A program made the position numbers and the translations under genes. From Glomus cerebriforme (taxonomy: Eukaryota > Glomeromycota > Glomeromycetes > Glomerales > Glomeraceae), in NCBI GenBank assembly GCA_003550305.1, contig QKYT01000043.1, positions 109,099 through 138,273 of the forward strand: a DNA stretch of 29,175 nt. Direction: 5' to 3'. Numbering within the stretch: the first letter of the stretch is position 1; every line of letters begins with the position of its first letter. Below, one piece after another: positions 20,290 to 29,175 of this stretch. The notes beneath the pieces are model-generated. The model was not told the DNA's origin. It worked only from the letters and a program-made list of their open reading frames with translations, and made no database searches.

Positions 20290-20420
20290 GCCCTCTCCCC
20301 CAAAAAATTGGTGTTTCGGAGTGGCGTTTCGAATGTTTTGGATGGTTTCGGATGGTTTCGGACTAATAGGAATTTTACTAGGCGAAACGTTTCGAAAACA
20401 AAATGCAGCGCAGCACTTAT
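20290..20420. other. Small CpG-rich island
   Basis: About eleven CpGs in roughly 130 bp, in surroundings almost without them. It includes a tandem GGATGGTTTCGGATGGTTTC. Two overlapping open frames start here (70 and 77 codons) but soon run into A/T-rich sequence and resemble nothing I know. It could be an unmethylated promoter remnant or a young MITE fragment. Confidence 0.4.
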
Positions 20421-20596
20421 TGAATCAGTATCGGATCTTTCTTTTTTTCCATCAAATTTCGTGTTGCAAATTCGTATATATCTATTTATTTATAAACAAA
20501 AATTTTCAATTGAAATTTGACCAGGTTTTTTTTTTTTTTTTATGGGAAATTTAATTCAAACGTCATAACGTCATTGGACATTTATTTGGACTAATC

Positions 20597-20727
20597 CAGG
20601 GTTTTCTAGACTGGACTGGTTTGGACTGGTTAGTCTAATAAGTAAGCTGATACGTGATATTACTCAATTGTAAATAAATAAGCACGTGGCTTAATACTGG
20701 ACATTGTTCCAATGGAACAAATCCCTG
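20597..20727. mobile_element. Candidate short hAT-type MITE
   Basis: The sequence begins CAGGG and ends CCCTG and has repeated GGACTGG motifs near the left end, the usual style of hAT termini and subterminal repeats. The flanks GACTAATC and GACTGAAA share only five of eight bases, so the target duplication is weak. It contains a CACGTG hexamer near 20683. Confidence 0.4.
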
Positions 20728-21698
20728 GACTGAAAAAAATCATGTGACAGCTTTAACCGTACACATTAGTTTTTTACATGTCACGTGTGCGTGAATTTGG
20801 ACATTATCATCAACCATAGATTTTGTAATTTGATCCAAAGGACATGAATTTTTTTTTTCTGAATCTAGTGAAGAAAAAGATATAAATATGTTTTTATATC
20901 CACAAAGTTTTTTTTTTCTTGCTCATAAATTTTAATCCATGCCGTTTTTTCAGGTGACAGGATTACACTTTAGGGATACTGTGATGGGTTTATAGTCAAG
21001 ATTGAAATAAAAGCCAAAAACCACATTATAATACTATATACTGATAAAAAAATATTAATAACCCGGGATATTAAATATTTGAAATTCTAAAAAAAATCCT
21101 GCGCATTATTTATAACAAAAATTTATTAGCAATTTTGGCCGATTATCCGGGCTGAAATTATAAATCATGTGATGAGGGGGAGTGAAAAAAATATTTAGTA
21201 TTATTATAAAATTAATGAACAATCATATATCTAAAAAAAGTTTGCTAATTAAAAAAGAGAGAAAAAAAATGATGATATGAATATATGATCAGCTAAATAA
21301 TATACTAAGTATGTAAATTTGTTAAATCTTTATTCTTAAAGGTGCTGCATCAAGCAATAAATTCTAAATAGGAAATTTAGAAAATAATTATTTTGTAAAT
21401 TATTAAATGTTATCAAATATTTAATTAATTTTAAAAAATCCTTTAACAATGATTGTAAATTTATGTTTAATAATTAAAAAATGTGATGTGAAATATAATA
21501 GTTAGACTACCAATTGCAGAATAAAAAAGATAATATATAAAAAAAAATTCCTATAACATATAACTATATAATTTTGAAAAAAAAATATATATATATAACA
21601 ATTTTCACTCCCTAATTATTATGACTTACCATCATTCGATTCCATATTAATTGATATTTAATTTCAATTCTACTGTTTCATAATCTAAAAAAAATACA
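20728..21698. other. Intergenic stretch left of the Tc1 remnant
   Basis: No gene recognised. TCACGTGT lies near 20780. AACCCGGGATATT near 21060 and GGCCGATTATCCGGGC near 21138 stand out as G/C-richer words. The rest is A/T runs. Confidence 0.4.
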
Positions 21699-22439
21699 TA
21701 CAGTAGCTTACAAAAGAAATGCATCACTTAATTGTAAAACTTTAAATTAATNTATTTTATTAATTATAAATATTACTAATAAAAAAAAATTTATTTTATA
21801 TTATCGAATCAAAATAAATAAAAAATGATAATTGTTATTCAGTTTTAATCACATGTTAAATCTGTGGCTTTGTTTATTTCCATTTTTAATGATGCGTTAC
21901 TTTTGTGATTTTCTAAAAAGAAAAAAAAATTTTCAGAATATTTGAAAATTTTTAAATATCAATAATTTAAAAAAAACTCCTTATTACCCTTCCTTACCAA
22001 AAAAATTACAGAAATGTCTCAATTACCCATAGGATAAAGAGCTAAAGTTATAACTCTTATTGAAGAAGGTTACCCTACCCATTATATCGCTTCTAAAATG
22101 GGTGTTTATTAGTCAACAGTTGTAAGAACTTACCAACATATGCAAAAAACTGGTAATATTAAGGACTAACTAAAATCAGGTCATTCCTAAATGTTTTCTG
22201 TTTATACTAAATGAAAAATTATTTGACTTATTACTTCTCAGCTGTTGATATCCAAAATAAGCTGAAAATAGAAAATAATATTCAAGTTTCATCAGAAACT
22301 GTATGCCAAATACTTCAAAGAAATGGCTTAAGGTCAAGAATTAAAAGAAAAAAATCTTATCTTAAGAAAACTCATCAAACTTATCATCTTGTTTTTATCC
22401 AAAAATACCAAAATTGGACCATTGAAAACTGGTCAAAGG

Positions 22440-22801
22440 CAGAGATGATAATTTTATACAATCATATAATTTTGCATTAAATGCATAAATTATATGATAA
22501 TACATAATTCAGGTTTATCATATCATAAAATTGCATAATTTGAATTCCTATATATTAGAATGCATAATCTGCAGTAAAATACCAGTTATTTTTAAAATTT
22601 TTAGTAAATTACCATTTTTAAAAATTTTCTATCACTATTATGTGATATTGTGATACCATTATTATCATATAAATTTATTAAATAAAATCATATATTATAT
22701 TTAATAATGTCACATAATATAGTAAAAGTATCAAATTACATAATTTTACTTTAATATATACATAATTTATATTTTATTGCAGCATAAAATTATTATCTCT
22801 G
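22440..22801. mobile_element. hAT-type MITE inside the transposase gene
   Basis: Inverted ends CAGAGATGATAATTTTATAC (left) and GCATAAAATTATTATCTCTG (right) match over 20 bp with two differences. The flanking 8-mers GTCAAAGG (22432-22439) and ATCAAGGG (22802-22809) are a slightly decayed 8-bp duplication. Deleting the element and one 8-mer rejoins WSK to VVWS in the transposase frame. An 8-bp duplication and CAG tips fit hAT. The 362-bp interior is non-coding. Confidence 0.82.
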
Positions 22802-23127
22802 ATCAAGGGTAGTGTGGTCAGANGAAAGTAAGTTTATGATTTTTGGCTCTGATGGCCATCAATATTGTTAAAAAAGACCAGAGAAACCTTTAAGAAGTCC
22901 TCACGTTAAACCAACAGTGAAATTTGGTGACGGGAATATTATGATTTGAGGATACTTTATTTTGAAAGGGATTGGCAATTTTTGTAGAATAGATGGAGAG
23001 TTAGACAGTGAATTTTATTGCCAAATTTTAACAGAAGACTTTTTAGAAACTCTCTCTTATTATGACTTAAATATTAGTGAGTTATTTTCTAATAGGATAA
23101 TAACTCTAAATACATTTCCAATCATGC

Positions 23128-25490
23128 CACAGGTAAAACGATGCCAAATTGGAGCTCATTTAGGTTATTTTAGGATACCCTAAAATAACCTAAATAAGTC
23201 CCAATTTTTTTTGTTTTTCTTCAGTAGAATACCCGATTGATGACCAAATTTTAGCGTAATTCGTGCACATCAAGATTATTAATCAGGTATCTGCAAGGTT
23301 ATCAATTGGATATTTACTTTATATGCAATCGGATATATATATATATATAATATTATTACTAGTAGAAATAGGACAATTCGGCCTAAATTTGACCAGGTCA
23401 AATATAGGTTGAATGATGAACTAATCTGCATTAAATTAAGGTCAATTTTGGTGCAGTTAGATTGCTAATCACCTTTAATTCAGAAAGACAATTTAGATAC
23501 TATTTATACTTAATTAAACCTTAAAAAAAGCTAGTATTTAGCCAAAAAGATGCTAAATTCAGCCTTAAAAAGACCAGTATTCAGACTTAAAAAAGCTGGC
23601 ATTTGGCTTTGATTTGGCCTTAAAAAAGCTAATATTTAACCTATATTTATTACAAATTTATTTTATTTATAAAATTAAATATTATTGTATATTAAATCTA
23701 ATTTATTATTAAATAATGCCCAATTAAAAATTACATACAAAAATACTTTCAGATTGTCAAAGTAAATTCTAAAAAAAATAAAATTAAAATGAAATTGCAA
23801 AGTTTTCAAATTAATCCTATAAAAAGAAAAGCTATTATCATGCCAAATATTTTAAGTATTGATTCTATAGAAAGATCATTATGCCGAATAAGTACCTTTA
23901 AGTATTACAAAGTTGATCATATAGAGCTAAAGTTAATTAAAATAGTCTAAAAAAAATTAATTAGCGTAGTTAGTTAGTTGATTTTATATATAGAAAAAAG
24001 AGAAAAAAGCATGTTAAATAAAGTACCTTTAAATGCCAAAAAGTTCTTATATTCAAAATGCAGTAGTTAATTCTAAAAAAAAAATAAAAAATAATTAGTG
24101 AAATTTGATCTTACTGTTACATAACATAGTACTAATAATAGATAAACTAATATATTATATCACCCTTATGCAAATATTCATAGGAGTATTTTGTATTAAA
24201 AATAAAAAAAAAACTAAAAAAAGAAAAATAATTAGTAACAAGTAATATGAAGTTAAAAAACTCACCATTTTTAAAAGAGTATCAGGTGAAAAAAATAAAA
24301 AAATTCAGTTAGTACGAAATAAAGGCAAAAAGAACCCAATTTTTTAAAAACTTACTTCTTGAATGAAGACTTAAAAAACAAAAAAAATAGCTTGTATAAT
24401 CCAAAATTACCTAATACATCTTTCATCTTCACAAACTATAAATGTTTAATATAAAAAAGGTATATTTCGTAATATTTTATTATGGAACTTAATACATAAT
24501 TCGTCTAAAATTCAGCTATAAAGATGCAATAGAAATGCTAATATAATTCTTTTAAAAAGGTGAATTTTGTAATAAAATATCACAAAACTTACTACTTAAT
24601 TTACTTAAAATTTATCCAAATCTATCTGATATACTGTATTTTTCTAAAAAAAGTAAAGTTTCATCTGTAAAATATAAATATAAAATACCTTTGAAATACC
24701 ATTTAAATCTACTATTAAATCACGAATTTTTACTAAAGTTAAAGAAAAAAAAAAGTTTAAAAAGAACTTAAAAAGATCACATATATATATACTAATTTAA
24801 GCTTTTTTTAAATTACTATGAAATCACATGTCATGTGACTTAAAATATATGCATTTTTCTTTCTCTTTTTCTTTAATATAATATTATAATAATACTATTT
24901 AGCTAATTTAATAGATTCAATATAAGTCATCAAATTTACCAATTTTTGATATTTTTTCAACTTTAAATAAGACAAATGAATGATTTACCCCAAACCCCTC
25001 TTCTTTAGTCTTTTTTTTTTTTTTACCATTTTAAAATTTTTTGACATTTATATTTTAATTTTTATTCTTTAATTTAACCATAATTTTACAATAAAAAAGC
25101 TACAATTTGGCCATTATTCTGCAAGGTTGAATATAGATTGAATATAAGTTTAGTATGCAATTTGGCCATCATTTTGCAGGGTTGAATATAGGTCAAATTG
25201 CATTTTATTACTAATTTAAATCAAATATTGGCCTAATGTTATATTCCTATTTCAACTAGTATGTATTATGATTTTACAAATTATTACAAATCAGATTGCT
25301 AATTTTATTTAAATGATCACTTAATAAAATAACTATAAATCGGTTAATCCAATTACTTATATTATACTTAATCGGGTATGTGCCTTATTGATCACCAATT
25401 TTTGTTTAATCCAATATATATACTATGTTAACTAATTATTTTAATAGTTATTAATCAAGTATATACCCAATTGAACAGCATTCTACCTGT
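23128..25490. mobile_element. Second insertion in the transposase; host of a third element
   Basis: The left tip CACAGGTAAAACGATGCC and right tip TTCTACCTGT are short inverted repeats (ACAGGTA), and ATGC is duplicated on both sides (23124-23127 and 25491-25494). Removing the insert rejoins NHA to KDWFF in the transposase. The left 208 bp are the family also seen at 3040-3436. Without the element nested at 23357-25259 it would be about 458 bp long, so it is a MITE. The 4-bp duplication with CACAGG ends does not let me name a superfamily with certainty. Confidence 0.82.
23357..25259. mobile_element. Third-level nested element, CTAGT ends, TA target
   Basis: The left end CTAGTAGAAATAGGA and the right end, read inward as CTAGTTGAAATAGGA, match at 14 of 15 bases. 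TA flanks both sides (23355-23356, 25260-25261). It sits in the (AT)n core of the previous element. About 1.9 kb and no credible coding sequence, so non-autonomous. Subterminal repeats are plain: GCCTTAAAAAAGCTAGTATT variants four times at about 23519-23640, and GGCCATNATTNTGCANGGTTGA variants twice at about 25108-25190. Confidence 0.75.
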
Positions 25491-25640
25491 ATGCTAAGGA
25501 CTGGTTTTTTTATAATGGTATTGAACTTCTTGACTATCCGGTTTAGTCACCTGACCTTAACCCTATTGAATACTTTTAGAAAGAAGTGGATAGATGTTTA
25601 AGAAAATTTTCAGTTTGAATTTCAGTCCAATAAGAAAAAT

Positions 25641-26074
25641 TGTATACTGATAATATACTGAAAATATATGAAAATATAAGAATATTTAAATATGTATTTA
25701 AGCATAATATAAGTATTATTTAAGTATAATTTTAGTACATTCCTTATAAGATAATTATACTCATAAATAATACTAAAAATATACTTAAATTAGATTTAAA
25801 TTATCCATATTTGATATAAAAATAATCCATAAAATATCCTTAAATTTTGCNNATTTAAGTATATTTTAANNGTAAAATATACNCTTNTTTTATTATTAAT
25901 ATCTACTTAAAAAAAATAAAACAAAAATGAATTTGCTATATAATTTATAAATATATTAATTACAATATATGTCATATATATATTTTATGTATATTTTGTA
26001 TATGTATTTTAATTATATTTTATATATAATTTATGTATAATTTAAGTATATTTTACATATATTTTACATATGTA
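25641..26074. repeat. AT-rich sequence of TTTAAGTATA-type repeats
   Basis: Variants of TTTAAGTATAATTT and TTTATGTATA recur throughout, with several N bases near 25851-25888. The same kind of sequence resumes after the Mutator-like element (27905-27980), showing that element landed in a pre-existing repeat. It also marks where the Tc1 transposase is cut off. Confidence 0.5.
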
Positions 26075-26083
26075 TTTTAATTA

Positions 26084-27895
26084 GGGTTTTGTTTTTTATT
26101 GCACCTGCGATATGTCGCATGGTCACGTTACTGAATTTTTATTGGCTAAAATTTTTTGCCACACTTGTTTTATAATACATTAAAATTGCGAAACCTTTTT
26201 ATATAATTGTTTTTTTTTCTTTTATATTTTTTTTTACTACTTTGAACTTTGAAATAATTTTTTTTTATTGAAACTTTTTTCCAATATATTAAACCTATAT
26301 ATTTCAATTTTCATAAGGTTAGCTGTAATATTCATGAAAAAAATCACATTTTTCATAACAGTACTAATTTTTGAACTTTTTATTTTTTGTTTACTAATGT
26401 TAGGGCATAATTTTATACCTTTGGACAAAGTAAATCGACTTTCTTTATTAATTAAAAGTTGTTCAGTGAGTCCGAAACTATTAGAATCTAAATTTTCATG
26501 AAGGTACAGTTAATACTTGTGAAGTTATTCATAGTTTTCATAATGGTACTGACTCATGAATTTTATATTTTTTCTGTTTTGTAACTTCAGAGTGTAATTT
26601 GAGTACTTAGGTCGAAGTAAATCGACTTTCTTTATTAATTGAAAGTTGTTTAGCAGATCCGAAACTGCTAGGATCTAAATTTTTATGAAAGTATAGTTAA
26701 TACTTATGGAGTTATTCACGTTTTTCATAATGGTACTAACTCACAAATTTTATTTTTTTTTTCATTTTGAAACTTCAGAGTGTATTTTAAGCATTTTCTG
26801 CTTAAGTAAAGTTGTTTTTTAAAACTACTTGTTAAAAATTTGGATTAGAAAAACGCTCTCAACTCTATGACTTATATGTCAATGTTAATCTCATAAATTC
26901 TGATGCGTCATATGGAATGGCACAAATTTGTAAAAGTATATAGAAAATAACTCTTTATCTTAACTTCTCTTTCTTTTATCCCTTGTATTTCTACATGTTT
27001 CTAACTTTATTAGNATTATTATACAGTCTTTTAATTTTAAAATATCACTCTTAAATCATTATTAATATTTCTTTTTGATGTTTTNTNTTTAAATTTTGGN
27101 ATTTAACNATCTTNATAAAAAAGTTTGTTTAATGTATTCAAAAAATTCAAAAAATTCAATAAATTATGATTATCATATCTGCAATCATAATAAACTATAT
27201 TCTTAAACATTGTGAAGCTAAATAAATATAGTATAAAATAAAATAATTCGAAAGTTAGTACTATTATAAAAAACGTGAATAACTCCATAAGTATTAATTA
27301 TACCTTTATAAAAATTGAGATCCTAGTAGTTTCAGACCCATTGAACAACTTTCAATTAATAAAGAAGTCAATTTTCTTTGACTAAAGTACTCAAATTACG
27401 TTCTGAAGTTACAAAATGAAAAAAATAAAATTTGTGAGTTAGTACCATTATAAAAACCATGAATAACTCCATAAGTATTAACTATATTTTCATAAAAATT
27501 GAGATCCTAGCAGTTTCAACTGCTAAACATCTTTCAATTAATAAAGGAAGTCAATTTGCTTTATTCAAAGTGGTAAAATTATGCCCTAACGTTAGTAAAC
27601 AAAAAAATAAAAAGTTCAAAAATTAGTACTATTATAAAAAACATGATTTTTCTTCATGAATATTATAGTTAACCTATATTTAATATATATTTAGAAAAAA
27701 GTTTTAATAAAAAACAAAACTAAAGTTCAAAGTAGTAAAAAAAANATATAAAAGAAAAAAAAATAAACAATTATATAAAAAAGTTTTCGTGATTTTAATG
27801 TGTTACAAAACAAATGTGGCAAAAAATTTTAGCCAATAAAAATCCAGTGGCGTGACCCATATGACATATCACAGGTGTGATAAAAAACAAACACC
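26084..27895. mobile_element. Non-autonomous Mutator-like foldback element
   Basis: The perfect 9-bp duplication TTTTAATTA flanks it (26075-26083, 27896-27904). The ends GGGTTTTGTTTTTTATTGCA and, inward from the right, GGTGTTTGTTTTTTATCACA begin long inverted arms, about 26084-26760 and 27233-27895. Within each arm a unit of about 184-188 bp is repeated two and a half times (for example GTTATTCA at 26523 and 26711, and GAATAACTCC at 27277 and 27461). A 9-bp duplication and long arms starting with G are hallmarks of Mutator-like elements. The centre of about 0.47 kb has no transposase and contains N bases. Open frames within the arms are by-products of the repeat. Confidence 0.88.
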
Positions 27896-27992
27896 TTTTA
27901 ATTATATTTAATATATAATTTATGTATACTTTGTGTATGTTTTGATTATATTTATTAATTATAATTTAATTAATTTAATAAAATACAATGTA

Positions 27993-29175
27993 CAGTCTAA
28001 GGCCGGCCCCAAAATTAGTTTACCTAAAATCCAAAATCTGAAATTCTGAAACTAAAATCTGAAATTATTTTAGCATGTCAAAATGTATGCCAAAATCTGA
28101 AATGCATGCTAAAATCTAAAATAAATGCTGAATTATAAACTTAATGCCAAAATTTAAATTAGGTAGAAATTCNNAAAATTCACAATAATTTTNTTATTTA
28201 TTTTAAATTTATGTAAAATTACATATTTCTTATATAAGAAAATAAAAAATATAGATATGACATAAGCAAATATTTGATAATTATTACAAGATGCAGTAAA
28301 TGTGATCTCTTTAGGATTAGGAAAAAAAAATTAAGAAAAAAAAATGTTTAAGTGCCAAAAAAAATTATAAATCAAATATATAAAAAATTGATTTTAAAAC
28401 TTCTTGAAATAAAAAATTATCTGTAATATATAAGAAAAAATTAAATATATAAAATTAGTTTAATAATTAATACATAAATAATTTAAGAAAGAGATATCAC
28501 CTTTTTTCTCTTTATGAATTATTTCTTCTTTCTCCTTCTCAAATATTCATATATTTGTTATGGATTTCCTCATCAATTGTAACTAAAAAAGTATGATATT
28601 TAATTTTCATTTTGTATGAATTATTATTTTTAAAATAAAATTATTTGGTAAATAAATGTAAATTAGTCCTTACTACCCGGCCTTTTTCATGATCCTTCCT
28701 CAAATAATTCAAAGTATAATTTTCTGTTTTATGTATCGCGACCTTTATTATTCCCCAACCTATATGCTACTTGATCCTAAAAAAATATTAATACATAAAT
28801 AATAATGTATTAAAATAACACAGATATCATCAGCAAATTTTTTAGTCTGCAGATCTGTACAGGTCTGCAATATCGTTATATTTGCACAGTTCTTTAATAA
28901 AAATTGCTGCCGATCTGTAATATGCAGATTATTGCCAAACTTTTAATAGAGTTCTGNGAANATCTGTAAAATGCAAGATTGTCATTATTTTTCACAAACA
29001 AATCAGCAATAATTTGCAAAGTGAAAAAAAAAGTTTATTTTGTTTAAACTTCTTGGTTTTTCAATTTTTTTTAAATAAAAACTTTGGGGTTTTGATTTTT
29101 TAACTTTAATTTTTTAATTTAGTTTTTTTTAATTTTTATTGTGTATGAAGTTCTCCAAACTTTATATTTAATTTG
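27993..29175. mobile_element. Probable left part of another repeat element, open at right edge
   Basis: After TA (27991-27992) comes CAGTCTAAGGCCGGCCCC, a sharp G/C-rich start resembling a transposon terminus. It is followed by at least four AAAATCTGAAAT-type repeats (28030-28115) with GCATGC variants between. Further right, at 28845-28980, GATCTGTAATATGCAGATT-type words recur. No matching right terminus or gene is visible before the window ends, so extent and class are unknown. Confidence 0.4.

Larger units (their letters stand above)
21701..25640 (+). mobile_element. Tc1-type DNA transposon remnant carrying nested insertions
   Basis: The left terminus CAGTAGCTTACAAAAGAAAT begins directly after TA (21699-21700), the standard Tc1/mariner target. 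Part of it recurs inverted at about 21886-21909 (ATGATGCGTTACTTTTGTGAT), suggesting an IR/DR-type compound left end. The transposase remnant starts at 22014. The right terminus is not found: Tc1-like coding stops near 25640 where another AT-rich sequence begins, so the 3' end is lost or displaced. Confidence 0.8.
22014..25640 (+). pseudogene. Tc1 transposase (DD34E), dead and interrupted
   Basis: Remaining coding blocks are 22014-22439, 22810-23127 and 25495-25640. The first is the paired-type helix-turn-helix region (MSQLPIG, then ASKMGVY, VDIQNKLKI), with a small deletion and frameshift near 22240. The second has WSKVVWS, ESKFMIFGSDGHQYC and the second catalytic Asp in the FQQDN motif. The third has WFFYNGIELLDYPV and SPDLNPIEYF with the catalytic Glu. 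With the insert at 23128-25490 and its ATGC duplication removed, exactly 34 residues lie between the second Asp and the Glu, as in Tc1 elements. The first catalytic Asp codon is GAN (22821-22823), unresolved. At least ten in-frame stops occur; at motif positions they replace Gln (both Q of FQQD, Q before SPDL) or Trp (YFW, IWGY). Confidence 0.92.

Noticed and set aside
20308..20554. Two overlapping plus-strand frames as a gene
   Set aside because: Both start in the CpG-rich patch but become A/T noise; no motif, splice pattern or family support.
989..25640. Alternative genetic code with TAA/TAG read as Gln
   Set aside because: Stops at Gln positions occur only in degraded repeats, alongside TGA at Arg or Trp positions and frameshifts. 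The two intact genes use TAG and TAA as ordinary terminators and contain none internally.
26237..26501. Frames on both strands within the Mutator-like arm
   Set aside because: They lie in the repeated arm, are not preserved in the other arm or in the subrepeats, and resemble no transposase.

Overview
The window looks like nuclear DNA of a very AT-rich, transposon-rich fungus. The best guess is an arbuscular mycorrhizal fungus of the Rhizophagus type (Glomeromycotina). The clues are short GT-AG introns with an ACTAAC branch site, Tc1, hAT-like, Mutator-like and PIF1/Helitron-like remnants, dispersed degraded families and long A/T runs. The genus is inference. No tRNA, rRNA or CRISPR array was seen. 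Scattered N bases mark unresolved assembly positions.

Layout. 1-711: seven tandem exon-intron-like units, each with a 13-bp hairpin that contains the branch site. 989-2795: a decayed multi-exon gene with a 72-bp Lys/Ser-rich repeat. 3040-3436: two copies of a short foldback repeat family. 3618-10202: AT-rich repeat territory holding a MITE nested in another MITE inside a 19-bp tandem repeat (5481-6350), a 782-bp foldback palindrome (7692-8473) and a frameshifted PIF1/Helitron-type helicase end (9524-9780, minus). 11094-15400: a segmental duplication. Its left copy carries an intact 341-codon gene (11152-12177) for a helical protein with one central hydrophobic segment, an architecture like ClyA/HBL alpha pore-forming proteins. 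Its right copy carries a pseudogene (13794-14713). A 266-bp hAT-like MITE sits only in the left copy. 16443-16997 (minus): a two-exon LITAF-domain gene, the most confidently identified gene here. 16998-21698: mostly low-complexity intergenic DNA with a small CpG-rich island and a candidate MITE.

21701-25640: a dead Tc1 (DD34E) transposase broken by a hAT-like MITE (22440-22801) and by a second element (23128-25490), which itself contains a third (23357-25259). Removing the inserts and their target duplications rejoins conserved transposase motifs. 26084-27895: a non-autonomous Mutator-like foldback element with about 0.67-kb inverted arms and a perfect 9-bp target duplication. From 27993 another repeat element probably runs off the right edge.

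Only two genes look intact, the helical protein and the LITAF protein. They stand about 4.3 kb apart, convergent, with the pseudogene copy between them, and show no sign of working together. Repeat copies differ recurrently at CpG sites (CG to TG, CA or TA), and stops in the dead genes fall at Gln, Arg or Trp positions. This fits cytosine-deamination decay of repeats.
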